Shown: positions 25,116-33,826, numbered from the stretch's first letter. The stretch is DNA of 64,000 nt from Gemmatimonadota bacterium (GCA_002714465.1 PAXL01000056.1:33560-97559); one strand, 5' to 3'. The notes: generated by a model not told the origin, from the letters alone. Translations and numbers: made by a program.

Positions 25116-25577
25116 CTAGCCCGTCACCTTGTCCACAAATCGGGACGACTGGGAGGCCCTTTCCGCCGGATTCGGTCCTTGATACGCGATCGCGGCCTTA
25201 CCTTGGGCCTGCAGACTCGACATTTCCTTCCTTAGATCCGCCGTCCGACTTTTCAGAATCGTTTCGTTCTCCGACTTGACCGTCTGGATTTCCTCCACGG
25301 TCTCACGGATCCCTTCCACAAGCTGATCAACCTCCCTCCGCTCGGCCGGATCACGGTCAAGCCCGAGGGAATGCCAGCTCTGTCGAAGCGGACGCAGATC
25401 GGCTTCCAGATCCCGAACCTTCCGCATCAGGGATCGGATCTCTGTTAGGTCTGTCGTAAGACCCTCAACATTCAGGACCTGTATATGTGCCGTTTGACGC
25501 ATCACTGCTTCTTTAAGCGCGTCATACTGGCTCCGCTGGCAGACCAGCCGTGTGATCAGTTCCTGTCCCGTCTCCAT
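25116..25577 (-). CDS. FlgN-like flagellar export chaperone (by position)
   Basis: About 153 residues from ATG 25577, five bases after the fliS stop; the longer open frame overlaps fliS and is rejected. Almost all helix and coiled coil, e.g. LMRKVRDLEADLRPLRQSW and IRETVEEIQTVKSENET. FlgN chaperones (about 140-160 residues, helical) carry hook-filament junction proteins FlgK/FlgL and commonly lie beside flgM and fliS. Sequence alone is not decisive; size, helicity and position between fliS and the flgM-like gene support the call. Confidence 0.6.
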   Translation of the reverse strand: METGQELITRLVCQRSQYDALKEAVMRQTAHIQVLNVEGLTTDLTEIRSLMRKVRDLEADLRPLRQSWHSLGLDRDPAERREVDQLVEGIRETVEEIQTVKSENETILKSRTADLRKEMSSLQAQGKAAIAYQGPNPAERASQSSRFVDKVTG

Positions 25578-25582
25578 TGCGG

Positions 25583-26008
25583 TCACCCGGTCACGCTGAG
25601 AGAGGGTGTCGGCACGGCAGGATTCGGTATCGTGCCTTCCGTTTTCTGGACGGCAACCACCCAAGCCTCGTGCAGGTTCTCGAGCATCCCGATCACTTCC
25701 TGGATCGCTTCCTTGTCGACCTCGAGGTTCGCCAACACCAGCTTTCTGTATGCATACATATATAAGTGGTTGAGCGACTGGGCGATCTCGCCAGTCTTCA
25801 TATCGAGAGCCAAGTTAAGTTCCATGATGATATCCTGGGCATTGATCAGCTGTTCCCCCTTCTCACCGTATTCCTTCTTGTCGATCAGGTCGATCGACTT
25901 CTTCAGCGCCTTGATGGCGCCTTGATACAGCATCAGGATCAACTTCCCGGGCGAAGCCGTGTTGATCTGAACCTGCTGATACTGGCCGTAAACGTTAGGC
26001 TGGGGCAT
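25583..26008 (-). CDS. fliS: Flagellar export chaperone FliS
   Basis: 141 residues with GAGGTAAG before ATG 26008. Matches FliS: YQQVQINTASPGKLILMLY near the N-terminus, then IKALKKSIDLIDKKE and the helical bundle with QSLNHLYMYAYRKL. FliS binds the C-terminal end of flagellin in the cytoplasm and prevents early polymerisation. It follows fliD by 43 bp and precedes the flgN-like gene by five bases, so the three are one operon. Confidence 0.95.
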   Translation of the reverse strand: MPQPNVYGQYQQVQINTASPGKLILMLYQGAIKALKKSIDLIDKKEYGEKGEQLINAQDIIMELNLALDMKTGEIAQSLNHLYMYAYRKLVLANLEVDKEAIQEVIGMLENLHEAWVVAVQKTEGTIPNPAVPTPSLSVTG

Positions 26009-26051
26009 TCTTACCTCATTAGAGGATGGCTATCAGTTCGCCGGTCCTCGG

Positions 26052-29000
26052 CTAACGGGCTGATAGAGAGGCGAGTTGAGACCCGAGGAAAGATCCGATC
26101 GAGTTCAGTTCTGCCAAGGTTGTCTCCATCACCGTGAACTGACGTTGGAGTGTGTTCTGTTTGACTGCGAGGCGCTCCTCGAGACGTTCGATCTGCTTAA
26201 GGTTCGCTTCGATGGTGTCTTCAATCGCGGACTCACGCGTCGCGATCAGACCTTCCAAGGGGTCCGTGATCGAGGCCAGCGCGTGACTCAGCTGGCTTCC
26301 AACGCCCTGGATGACACTGACGGTGCCCTGATCCTGTCCTTGTATGGTCAACTGAGAAGCAGTCAGCATAACGCGGATCGCAAGCCCGTCCGTGTTCGAG
26401 TTTCCTGAGTCACCGGTGAGGATTCGTCCATCACCGGTCGCCGTTTCACCGTTAATCTGTCCGGCCACGTCCTCGCCTAGATACTGAGCATCCGCGATCC
26501 CGAGCTCGTCAACGCTCTGACTAATCTTGAACCCGGCATCCGAGCCGTAACCCGCTGATGTCAGCCTGACGGTGCCGCTCTCGTTTGATGCGGTGACGGC
26601 CATCGCAAAGCGGCCCTCCTCCGACGTCTCGAACTGACCGAAGCTAAGATCCCCCCCGCCCTCGTTCCGCTCGATCAAGACGAGTGTCATCTGGCTGTTG
26701 CCGACTTCGTTGTCCGAGATCTGGATCTGGCCGTTCGCGTCGACACTCGTCGACACCGCGCCACCGAAGACACTTCGAATCTCCGAAAGCAGGTCATCGA
26801 TCGTCTGTGTCGCAGGGTCACTAATCGAGAATGTTCCCGTTACGCGCTCGCCGATATGCGTATCGGCCTGAATGTCAATCGTGTCGCCGGCAACCACGCC
26901 TGCTCCATTGATGGAGTCGAACGTCGTCGCCGACGTTATGGGTATGACTCCATCGGTCGTATTCACTTCTGAGCCAGTTTTCACTTCGGCAACATTCGAA
27001 GCCAGAACCGTTTTGATCTTGTTTACCACATCGACTGTCGTGTCGCCCGTCATCAGGTCGATAGTATCCGATTTCCCCGAAATCGCGTCCGTGATCGTGA
27101 TCGTCGTATCGTTCTCGATTCCGCTGGAGATGTCGGTCGTTCCCGTTACATTGCCCTGTTCTGCGGCCTGCAGGATGTTGACATCGTAGGTCCCGGCCAC
27201 CGTGTTTTCAGTCTGAAAAACAAACTCGATGTCCGAATCTGACAAGCTGCCGCTCTCCGTCAGAACGTTTCGGATCTTCGTCAGATCCTTCGCAAGCGCG
27301 GCGTCCAGAGATGCGGCATCGATTTCAAGCAAACCGTCCCTGTTGAAGGCGATACCGAATAGCGAAAGAGCATTTTCGTCCGAAGCCAGCCCTGTGACCG
27401 GGTCGATCACTAGGGATCGCAACTGGGACTGCAGCGTAAGCAGAGTCGCATCCCCCGAAAGTGGACCTGACGTCTCAAGCTCCTCGTTGAACACAAACTG
27501 GTCGCTGATCAGCTGGGAGGCGGTGTTGAAATTGTCGACGAAAGATTGGATCGAGGATCGAATCGAAGCCGTGTCCTGCGTGATATCTATCGATACAGAG
27601 GTGCCCGCTTCCGCCTTCAGCAGGTTGAGCGTCACGCCCGCCAAGGCGTCGGTAATTGTATTGTTCTCCCGCGTAAGGGCCACGCCGTTCACACGAAAGA
27701 CGGCATCCTGTCCAGCGACAACTTCTGTCGTCCGAGCGTTCTGCCCCTCTGCACTTGCAGAGAAGGACCCGAAGGTCAGAGCGCCACCACCCTCGTTATT
27801 CGCCGTCAGGGTGACCGAGAGCTGACTGTCTCCAGCCTTATCCTCCGTAACCGTTATCTGACCGAGAGCGTTCACGGAGGCCGTTACGCCCCCAAACACC
27901 GTCTCGATCTCGTCTAGCAGCTCCTGTATATCGTCGCTTGAAGCGTTCGCGATCGTGAAGGTTCCGGAGACCGCGGTCCCGTCTCGGTTGGTACCCGAGA
28001 TCGTAACCGTATCGCCATCGACAACGGAAGCACCAAAGATCTCGCCGAAATCCGTGTTCGCGGCGATCGGGTCCGAGCCGTTCGTAGTGTTCCCGACGCT
28101 TGATGTCTGCACTTCGGTAACCGCTGTCGCCACACCCGAGATACCCTCGAGCAGCCCGATGGCTTCGAGCACATTGTTGTCGTCCAGGAATGTCGTCGTC
28201 CCGTCGATCTGGAGACGGAATCGGCTCGTACCGTCCTCTTCCTCTTCCGTCACGATCGCCGTCGTGACACCAGATGGTGCGGCCGAATCGATGGCGTCCT
28301 TGATATCCTGCAGGGACATAGCCGCCAGGTCGATCGCGAGAGTCTGATCGTCGATAGTCACGTTGCCGCTCAGGCCGCCAGTCAGTCCAATTAGCGTACC
28401 GATTGCAGTTGTTCCGCTATTGAACTTGTCTGACTGTCCCCCACCGGTCACGCTGTTCTTGATCGACGTCCCGGCGCCGGTGAAACCAAGATTCTGCAGA
28501 ATCTCAGTGGTGCTCGCGTCTAGGAGGGAGAAGCCCTCCGATCCTGTCGTGTCGCTCGTCAGGATCATCCGGTTATCGGTCTCTGAAACCTGAAGAATCT
28601 GTGCGGTCACACCGACATCAGACGCGTTTATCGCGCCCTGTATGTCGAGGAGCGAATCTCCGGCCGCGATCAAAATCGTCCGACCGTTAATCACAATTTC
28701 TCCCGAGAGACCAAGGTCTTCGGAGGCGGAACTAAACGACTGGGAAGAGCGGCTTTGCGCCTGTGCCAGGTTGAGGACCTCGACGGAGAACGAGCCAGGA
28801 GAAGTACTTCCGCTGACGGATGCAGTCACTAAGTCCGTGTTGCTCGATGACGTCGAAAACACGTCGAAGGCGGACCCGTCCGAGAGCGCGTCCGCACTCG
28901 TTTTCACTTTCAGCAGGTCAGTGTTAATCTGTTGAAGGACTTGAAGCTTGAACTCTTCGATCGCGTTCTGGTTTTCCAGAAGGACGGCAGGGCGCCGGTC

Positions 29001-29078
29001 GATCGCGATCAGCTGTTCAATGATCTGTCCTGAATCGATACCGGACGACAGTCCGGCAAACGATACACCAGTACTCAT
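26052..29078 (-). CDS. fliD: Flagellar filament cap protein FliD, enlarged
   Basis: 1008 residues from ATG 29078 (GGAGGTCCC upstream), about twice the usual 450-650. Residues 1-110 are the FliD N-terminus (SFAGLSSGIDSGQIIEQLI); the C-terminus (about 930-1008) has the long coiled coil and LNSIGSFLGSQLASL. In between, two related insertions occur at about 350-445 and 728-823. Both run GDT-I-I, GTFxIxxxxxxxIxxLLxEI, VFGG, GQIxI, NEGGG, LxFGxF. These surface domains would face outward on the cap. The protein folds flagellin subunits at the filament tip. Leader contains a sigma-28 type promoter. Confidence 0.93.
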   Translation of the reverse strand: MSTGVSFAGLSSGIDSGQIIEQLIAIDRRPAVLLENQNAIEEFKLQVLQQINTDLLKVKTSADALSDGSAFDVFSTSSSNTDLVTASVSGSTSPGSFSVEVLNLAQAQSRSSQSFSSASEDLGLSGEIVINGRTILIAAGDSLLDIQGAINASDVGVTAQILQVSETDNRMILTSDTTGSEGFSLLDASTTEILQNLGFTGAGTSIKNSVTGGGQSDKFNSGTTAIGTLIGLTGGLSGNVTIDDQTLAIDLAAMSLQDIKDAIDSAAPSGVTTAIVTEEEEDGTSRFRLQIDGTTTFLDDNNVLEAIGLLEGISGVATAVTEVQTSSVGNTTNGSDPIAANTDFGEIFGASVVDGDTVTISGTNRDGTAVSGTFTIANASSDDIQELLDEIETVFGGVTASVNALGQITVTEDKAGDSQLSVTLTANNEGGGALTFGSFSASAEGQNARTTEVVAGQDAVFRVNGVALTRENNTITDALAGVTLNLLKAEAGTSVSIDITQDTASIRSSIQSFVDNFNTASQLISDQFVFNEELETSGPLSGDATLLTLQSQLRSLVIDPVTGLASDENALSLFGIAFNRDGLLEIDAASLDAALAKDLTKIRNVLTESGSLSDSDIEFVFQTENTVAGTYDVNILQAAEQGNVTGTTDISSGIENDTTITITDAISGKSDTIDLMTGDTTVDVVNKIKTVLASNVAEVKTGSEVNTTDGVIPITSATTFDSINGAGVVAGDTIDIQADTHIGERVTGTFSISDPATQTIDDLLSEIRSVFGGAVSTSVDANGQIQISDNEVGNSQMTLVLIERNEGGGDLSFGQFETSEEGRFAMAVTASNESGTVRLTSAGYGSDAGFKISQSVDELGIADAQYLGEDVAGQINGETATGDGRILTGDSGNSNTDGLAIRVMLTASQLTIQGQDQGTVSVIQGVGSQLSHALASITDPLEGLIATRESAIEDTIEANLKQIERLEERLAVKQNTLQRQFTVMETTLAELNSIGSFLGSQLASLSAR

Positions 29079-29185
29079 GGGACCTCCAACGACAAGCGGT
29101 ATCAGTCGAGATGGTTTTCCCCAGAAAGCTGTCGCGCTGCAGCGCGACGGCTCCATCTCGAGTGAGTTACATGCCTTCTATCAGA

Positions 29186-29212
29186 CTATCGGCAAATGCC
29201 GAAAAACCTTCA
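29186..29212 (-). promoter_or_regulatory. Sigma-28 type promoter upstream of fliD
   Basis: Minus strand: TGAAGGTT, 11 bases, GCCGATAG; six of eight match TAAAGTTT and seven of eight match GCCGATAA. It lies about 108 bp before the fliD start in the 313-bp gap after flaG, so fliD-fliS-flgN-like can be transcribed apart from the flagellin genes. Confidence 0.75.
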
Positions 29213-29391
29213 TTGGGCGTGCGGAGTTATTTGCGGGGGCGGTTGGGAAGGTCAAGTTCCGTACAGCACAACGCGGACAGTTCGCCTGAGTGGGTACCGA
29301 ATCCCGCGAATGCCCGCCGCCTCCGTGCAGCGTGTGGTGGCTGAGAGCCGGCATCCTGCCCACTCTCACCATTAGTTTTGATTTTTAGCTG

Positions 29392-29754
29392 TCAGGCGAT
29401 GTCGTTGACAAACAGCCCGACGATTTTGTCGATGCTCTCCTCGACCTCCAATACTTGTTCGGCCGGAATCTGACGAACGACTTCTCCCGTACCTGGATCG
29501 GTCACTTCAACGACGAGCCTTCCGGAGTCCTCGTGAACCGAGATCGCTAGATCTCGGTTCAGGGAGTCCAGTGCCTGGTTGAGTCGGCCAGCGGCTGCTT
29601 CAACTTGACGCGGCTCTAAGCGACCGGGCGAAGCCGATTGGCTCTGCGGGGCCTGTCTCTCCTCAACCTTATGATCGTAGGCCCGGGAAGAACCTTCGCC
29701 TCGCTGCATCTCACGCGGCGAGAAGCTCGGCAATGTGCTGAGTGTGGTTTCCAT
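29392..29754 (-). CDS. flaG: FlaG family flagellar protein
   Basis: 120 residues; GTAGAGGGAA precedes ATG 29754. The C-terminal half is the FlaG domain: INxxL-like RLNQALDSLNRDLAISVHE, LVVEVTDPGTGEVVRQIPA, and VLEVEESIDKIVG. The N-terminal part is polar and disordered. FlaG affects filament length and usually lies between flagellin and fliD as here. An 18-bp stem-loop separates it from the flagellin gene. Confidence 0.93.
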   Translation of the reverse strand: METTLSTLPSFSPREMQRGEGSSRAYDHKVEERQAPQSQSASPGRLEPRQVEAAAGRLNQALDSLNRDLAISVHEDSGRLVVEVTDPGTGEVVRQIPAEQVLEVEESIDKIVGLFVNDIA

Positions 29755-29800
29755 TTCCCTCTACCTCGATTGAACTTCCTTCTAATGACTTTGAGTATTG

Positions 29801-29852
29801 TTCGAACTCTGAGAATCGCGGCGAAGAGAACCACGATTCTCAGAGCTTCGAA
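29801..29852 (-). other. Long stem-loop between flagellin and flaG
   Basis: CTCTGAGAATCG and CGATTCTCAGAG pair perfectly, and TTCGAA on both flanks extends the stem to about 18 bp with one bulged G. Loop about 15 bases. No T-run follows. It lies 25-75 bp after the flagellin stop (29877) and before the flaG ribosome site, so it may limit read-through or protect the abundant flagellin mRNA 3' end. Confidence 0.7.
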
Positions 29853-29876
29853 ATGAAATTCGCTAAATGCGTGATC

Positions 29877-31079
29877 TTATCCGAGCAGCGACAGAGCATT
29901 CTGCGTCATGACGTTCGCCTGAGCCAACAGAGCCGTGCCAGACTGAACAAGGATCTGCGACCGTGTGAAGGCCGAAACCTCGGATGCAATGTCTGCATCA
30001 CGGATCGAAGATTCGGACGCCGTGATGTTCTCAATCGAGTTCTCGTTCGCCCGGATGTTGAAGGCCAGTCGGTTCTGGTAGGCACCCAAGTCACCACGCT
30101 GCTGCGCGACATTCTGGATTGCCAAATCGACGTTCGAGATCGAGGTCTGAGCCGTCGGCTGAGCAGCGATCGACGTCGAACCCAGGTTCAGGACAACGCC
30201 CGAGGCACGCATGTCTGTAATGTTCACCTCTATTCGGTGAACGGCACCATCGTCTGGACCCACCTGGAACTGCCCGCCAGTGCCTGAATCGATCACCAGA
30301 TCGAGACCATCTAACTCACCGTCTCGGTAGCCGTCTGTTGCCGGGTTGATTCCCTCCGCCCCCTGCGATCCGCTCAACGTGAGCTGGATACCCAGACGGT
30401 CGAAGTTGGCGAGAACCGAACTTCCCGTTGCAACGACACCGGTCTGTGCTGCACCGTCGGCGTCGAGAGCAGCACCGATATCGATCGTCTGCGTCGCAAC
30501 ACCGTTACCTAACGTGATCTCCCGATCGTTTGTGCCGGCAGTATCGATGAAACGATACGTCCCGGCCGTGGCACCGGAAACTTGGACAGCCACAACACCC
30601 GTCGTCGGGGATGCTAGTGACGTCGAAACCGTCGGATCGTTATCGACCACGTTCCCGAAACCAGTCAGAATGGCCTGATTGTTGTAGGACGTAACCGTTC
30701 CGATTCGGTCGATTTCGTTGATGAGCTGCGTATACTCGGCGTTGAGGGACTCGCGGTTCGAGTTGTTGAGCGTGGATGACGAGGCCTGGACGGCCAGTTC
30801 TCGCATACGGATCAGAATCGCGTTAACCTCGTTCAAAGCGCCTTCAGCGGTCTGAATCAGGTTCGTCGCTTGTTCAGCGTTCTTGACAGCCTGCGTTAGA
30901 CCACTGACCTCGGCTCGCATACCTTCCGAAACGCTGAGGCCGGCAGCGTCATCGGCTGCCCTGTTGATCCGGAGACCCGAAGAGAGTCGCTCTATTCGGG
31001 TGCTCAGATCTCTGTTGTTAATGTTCAGTATCCGTCGAACGTTAATCGACGGAAGGTTCGCATTGACGCGGAGTGGCAT
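29877..31079 (-). CDS. fliC: Flagellin (first copy)
   Basis: 400 residues; AAGGAGG before ATG 31079. N-terminal D0/D1: LRVNANLPSINVRRILN, RLSSGLRINRAADDAAGL; C-terminal D1/D0: ENITASESSIRDADIASE and QILVQSGTALLAQAN ending in LSLLG. The middle (about 150-290) is the variable exposed domain with GTYRFIDTAGTNDREITLG. A paralog at 31703-32857 shares both ends and part of the middle. The 620-bp gap upstream (31080-31702) holds a leader with small hairpins; I could not fit a sigma-28 or correctly spaced sigma-54 element. Exported through the flagellar apparatus to form the filament. Confidence 0.97.
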   Translation of the reverse strand: MPLRVNANLPSINVRRILNINNRDLSTRIERLSSGLRINRAADDAAGLSVSEGMRAEVSGLTQAVKNAEQATNLIQTAEGALNEVNAILIRMRELAVQASSSTLNNSNRESLNAEYTQLINEIDRIGTVTSYNNQAILTGFGNVVDNDPTVSTSLASPTTGVVAVQVSGATAGTYRFIDTAGTNDREITLGNGVATQTIDIGAALDADGAAQTGVVATGSSVLANFDRLGIQLTLSGSQGAEGINPATDGYRDGELDGLDLVIDSGTGGQFQVGPDDGAVHRIEVNITDMRASGVVLNLGSTSIAAQPTAQTSISNVDLAIQNVAQQRGDLGAYQNRLAFNIRANENSIENITASESSIRDADIASEVSAFTRSQILVQSGTALLAQANVMTQNALSLLG

Positions 31080-31567
31080 CGTGAAAACCTCCTTGTTGGT
31101 CTCGCTTAAGCCTTGAGACTGTTACGGCATCCTTGCCGATGACCGAGCCCGTGGGAAGCTCGGCTGAAGATTGGTCAGGGGACTGCAAACAACACAATTA
31201 GCCGAAAAAACGGCCAAAAACCCTAACTTTGGTGCGGTAATCCTTCACCTCCTCACTCTTTATTGGAATAGTATGGATGTTTCCTTTTGTCTATGTATCG
31301 ACTGTGCAGGAAACAACCTTTAACCTTTTTTCCCAATGCAGAGCGAGAAAACGGCCAGGGTCTGGCTGACATTTTCGGCGCCCCCCGAGGAGGTCACCTT
31401 GCCACTTTTTCGATTATCAAAGTTCGGTCGTCCGAACCTTTCCTGGAGAGATGATTTTCTCAGAATTCTTCTGCCATCCGAAATCAGGCCTTCCCACGTC
31501 GGCGTATTTGGAGGTTTTCACGGTGCCAACGGCCTGAACGAACAACTTCTGAATCCACCATAGCCCA

Positions 31568-31593
31568 ACTTGGTATCACTTTATATACCAAGT
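31568..31593 (-). other. Inverted repeat downstream of second flagellin
   Basis: ACTTGGTAT and ATACCAAGT form a nine-base stem with an eight-base loop, about 110 bp after the flagellin stop at 31703. No T-run on either strand. Possible weak terminator or mRNA 3'-end structure. The rest of 31080-31702 shows no supportable gene. Confidence 0.4.
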
Positions 31594-31702
31594 ATCGCCA
31601 GGAACAGGTTCGGCTTTAGTCTTTTCTTTGGAAGATCCTAAGGCGCGCCTCGTCGTCTCCCGATCTCTTGAAGGCTTTATAAATCTATTTAGCTTTCTCT
31701 TT

Positions 31703-32857
31703 TTACTGGAGGAGCGAGAGGGCGCTCTGAGGGAGTGCGTTTGCCTGCGCAAGAACCGCAGTCGCAGCTTGGGTCAGGATCTGGGCACGCGTGAATTCTG
31801 AGACTTCCTCTGCAACATCGGCATCCCTAATCGACGATTCGGAGGCTTGGATGTTCTCAATCGCGTTGTTCGCAGAAGCAACAGTGAAAGCCAACCGGTT
31901 CTGCACAGCACCGATTTCCGCGCGTTCCGAGGTCACCCGGTCGATCGCCAGGTCCAGAATAGGGATCGTCGCTCGAGCGCTCACCTGCGTAGCGATTGAG
32001 GTGATATTCAAGTTAAGCTCAGGCCCGCTGGCACGCATATCGTTCAGCCCGAACTCAATCCGGTCCGTCATCTTGTTATCGGGGCCGACCTGGAATGATC
32101 CCCCAGTTCCGTGCTCTACGTGTATCGACAGGCCGTCCAGATCGCCGTCTCTGTAACGATCGTCCAGATTCAGAACGAGCCCCAGCCGATCGAAGTTGGC
32201 TACAGCGGTCGTTCCGGTGGCAACGACCCCCCCGTCCGCGTCGTTGTCGAGAATAGATCCGATATCGATCGTCTGCGTAGCCACACCATTTCCAACAGTG
32301 ATCTGATTATCAGTCAAACCGGCATCTAAGAACGTATAAGTACCTGAATTTGCTCCACTTATTGCCACTCCAGCCACACCCGTAGTCGCACTCGCGGTGA
32401 TCGCCGTCGAGATCGTCTCACTGACCGTATTCCCAAAACCCATAAGCAGAACAGTGTCGTTATATGAGGTAGTCAGGGCCACTCGATCGATTTCCGTGAT
32501 CAACTGCGTAAACTCGGCCTGCAGGTTGTTCCTGTTTATGTCGTTAATCGTCGACGAGGCAGCCTGCACGGCCAGCTCCCTCATACGGATCAGCATAGTC
32601 GAAACCTCGTTCAGCGCGCCTTCCGCAACCTGCGAGAGGTTTGTCGCATGCTCAGCGTTCCGAACACCCTGCGTAAGACCTCCGATCTCAGACCGCATAC
32701 GCTCGCTGATAACCAGACCGGCAGCATCGTCGGCACCACTATTGATGCGCAGCCCCGTACTCAGCCGTTCGATGCGGGTGGCTAGCGCCCGGCCGTTCAC
32801 ACCCAACGCTCGTCGCGCGGTGATGGCTGAGATGTTGTTGTTAACGCGAAGGGGCAT
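31703..32857 (-). CDS. Flagellin (second copy)
   Basis: 384 residues, paralog of the preceding flagellin. N-terminal LRVNNNISAITARRALG and RLSTGLRINSGADDAAGLV; C-terminal NIQASESSIRDADVAEEV and QILTQAATAVLAQAN. The middle is slightly shorter (no GSQGAEG loop). ATG 32857 follows AGGAGC. Upstream lies a well-spaced sigma-54 type promoter with a possible activator site, whereas the first copy lacks one, so the two flagellins may be made at different times or amounts. Confidence 0.97.
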   Translation of the reverse strand: MPLRVNNNISAITARRALGVNGRALATRIERLSTGLRINSGADDAAGLVISERMRSEIGGLTQGVRNAEHATNLSQVAEGALNEVSTMLIRMRELAVQAASSTINDINRNNLQAEFTQLITEIDRVALTTSYNDTVLLMGFGNTVSETISTAITASATTGVAGVAISGANSGTYTFLDAGLTDNQITVGNGVATQTIDIGSILDNDADGGVVATGTTAVANFDRLGLVLNLDDRYRDGDLDGLSIHVEHGTGGSFQVGPDNKMTDRIEFGLNDMRASGPELNLNITSIATQVSARATIPILDLAIDRVTSERAEIGAVQNRLAFTVASANNAIENIQASESSIRDADVAEEVSEFTRAQILTQAATAVLAQANALPQSALSLLQ

Positions 32858-32902
32858 CTATTGCTCCTGTAGGTCGGCGATAGACTACTAGTGCCGTGGA
32901 GG

Positions 32903-32918
32903 AGCAACGCCTATGCCA
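32903..32918 (-). promoter_or_regulatory. Sigma-54 type promoter of second flagellin
   Basis: Minus strand TGGCATAGGCGTTGCT: GG and GC twelve bases apart, matching TGGCAC-N5-TTGCW at all but one position. About 45 bp before the start codon at 32857. Sigma-54 needs an activator of the FlrC/FleQ class, not in this window. Confidence 0.8.
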
Positions 32919-32982
32919 TACACGAAATTCTTGGCCGAAAGCTTTGATATATCCCATTGTTAAATATGTATTTATAGACTTA

Positions 32983-33010
32983 CCCCAACTCAATTTTGAT
33001 CGAGTTGGGG
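32983..33010. promoter_or_regulatory. Inverted repeat, possible activator site upstream of sigma-54 promoter
   Basis: CCCCAACTC (32983-32991) and GAGTTGGGG (33002-33010) are perfect complements separated by ten bases. The site is 65-92 bp upstream of the -24 element, the usual range for enhancer-binding proteins of sigma-54. It could also be an RNA hairpin, but no gene on either strand ends just before it. Confidence 0.5.
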
Positions 33011-33186
33011 AAATACTCGAATAGGATGTAATTTCCGGAGGAGACCTTTGAGTGGATCCTAAAGACTATCGGAATGGGGGTTAAATAATTTGAAGTGGTG
33101 GAGAAAGGCCCTCGGCAGAGGCCGGTCCTGCAGATTCCAAGACTTCGTGCCTTATTGTCTTCGGTGTTCCGGGGTTTCCCACAAAC

Positions 33187-33219
33187 AAAAAGACCTCCGT
33201 CTTGCGACGAAGGTCTTTT
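33187..33219 (-). terminator. Intrinsic terminator of the small motility-like gene
   Basis: On the minus strand AAAAGACCTTCGTC pairs with GACGGAGGTCTTTT (one G-U) around a short loop and ends in a T-run. Lies about 50 bp after the stop at 33266. The rest of 32919-33186 contains only the promoter elements noted. Confidence 0.85.
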
Positions 33220-33265
33220 GCCATTGCGGGGGACGTACGGCTAAGAGTAGCTACACTTGGTTGGC

Positions 33266-33442
33266 CTATACGGTCACATCCACGTGATTCGCGCCTACCT
33301 TTGGTGCGTCGGCAAGTTGTGCGGTCGGTGCATTACCAGTCCCATCAACCGACGGGGCTGATTGGGGAGCGGGCAACTGCTGAACAGATCTGACAATCAG
33401 GTCCGCAGCCAGATTAGCCACTCCTTGGACTGATGTAGACAT
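33266..33442 (-). CDS. Small putative motility protein (YjfB-like)
   Basis: 58 residues from ATG 33442, which has an almost perfect AGGAGGTGG ribosome site. N-terminal helix MSTSVQGVANLAADLIVRS, then a Pro/Gln segment and C-terminal VGANHVDVTV. This layout (short helix, Pro-rich linker, hydrophobic V-D-V end) is like the small 'putative motility protein' family typified by YjfB. It lies upstream of the flagellin genes with its own terminator and a possible sigma-28 element. Family assignment is inference. Confidence 0.65.
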   Translation of the reverse strand: MSTSVQGVANLAADLIVRSVQQLPAPQSAPSVDGTGNAPTAQLADAPKVGANHVDVTV

Positions 33443-33494
33443 CGTCACCACCTCCTAAAGATAACGCACATCCCTTACAGGGCCTTATTATGAT

Positions 33495-33522
33495 ATTTCG
33501 GCCTAGAGTGTCCCAATCTTCA
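33495..33522 (-). promoter_or_regulatory. Possible sigma-28 promoter of small motility-like gene
   Basis: Minus strand TGAAGATT, 12 bases, GCCGAAAT. Both halves resemble the fliD element but the spacing is one longer and the -10 weaker. About 55 bp before the start at 33442. Confidence 0.45.
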
Positions 33523-33590
33523 GGCACGGATGAAGATATCTTCGCAATTGGGAGGCTTTCAAGGTCTGCAGACTCAGAGCAGTTCGATAT

Positions 33591-33826
33591 TCAAAGTGAT
33601 TCTAGGATCTTGATTCGCCGGAGAAGGTGGTCGATGGAGAAGTACGTGTAGCCATCTAAGACGGGTCCCCCGATGTATGAAACTGATCGTCCGTCTCTTC
33701 AACGACTCGGATACGTGCACAATCGAAGACATAGAGTGTCGAACGGGACTCTCGTTCTCGGGGCTGGGTCCCAACCGCAATCAGAGCCTCGTTATCGAGA
33801 AAAAGCCTTCCGCCTGGCTGACCCAT
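33591..33826 (-). pseudogene. Frame-broken gene fragment of unknown family
   Basis: An ATG at 33826 opens GQPGGRLFLDNEALIAVGTQ and continues STLYVFDCARIRVVEE to a stop; the neighbouring frame carries on GPVLDGYTYFSIDHLLRRIK to a TGA at 33591. The switch coincides with a five-G run near 33662, where one more G would join them. Strand-rich and coding in appearance; it may be the end of a sugar-hydrolase or lectin-like protein whose front part is lost, but I cannot name it. The overlapping plus-strand frames lack ribosome sites and coding character. The flanks 33523-33590 and 33827-33932 show nothing. Confidence 0.4.

Noticed and set aside
31170..31240. Sigma-54-like TTGGCC...CGGCT before the first flagellin
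   Set aside because: GG-to-GC distance is one base too long, and sigma-54 spacing is strict. A sigma-28 alignment in the same place is two bases short.
31336..31563. 75-codon plus-strand frame between the flagellins
   Set aside because: No ribosome site and no family; the leader of the flagellin gene is the simpler reading.
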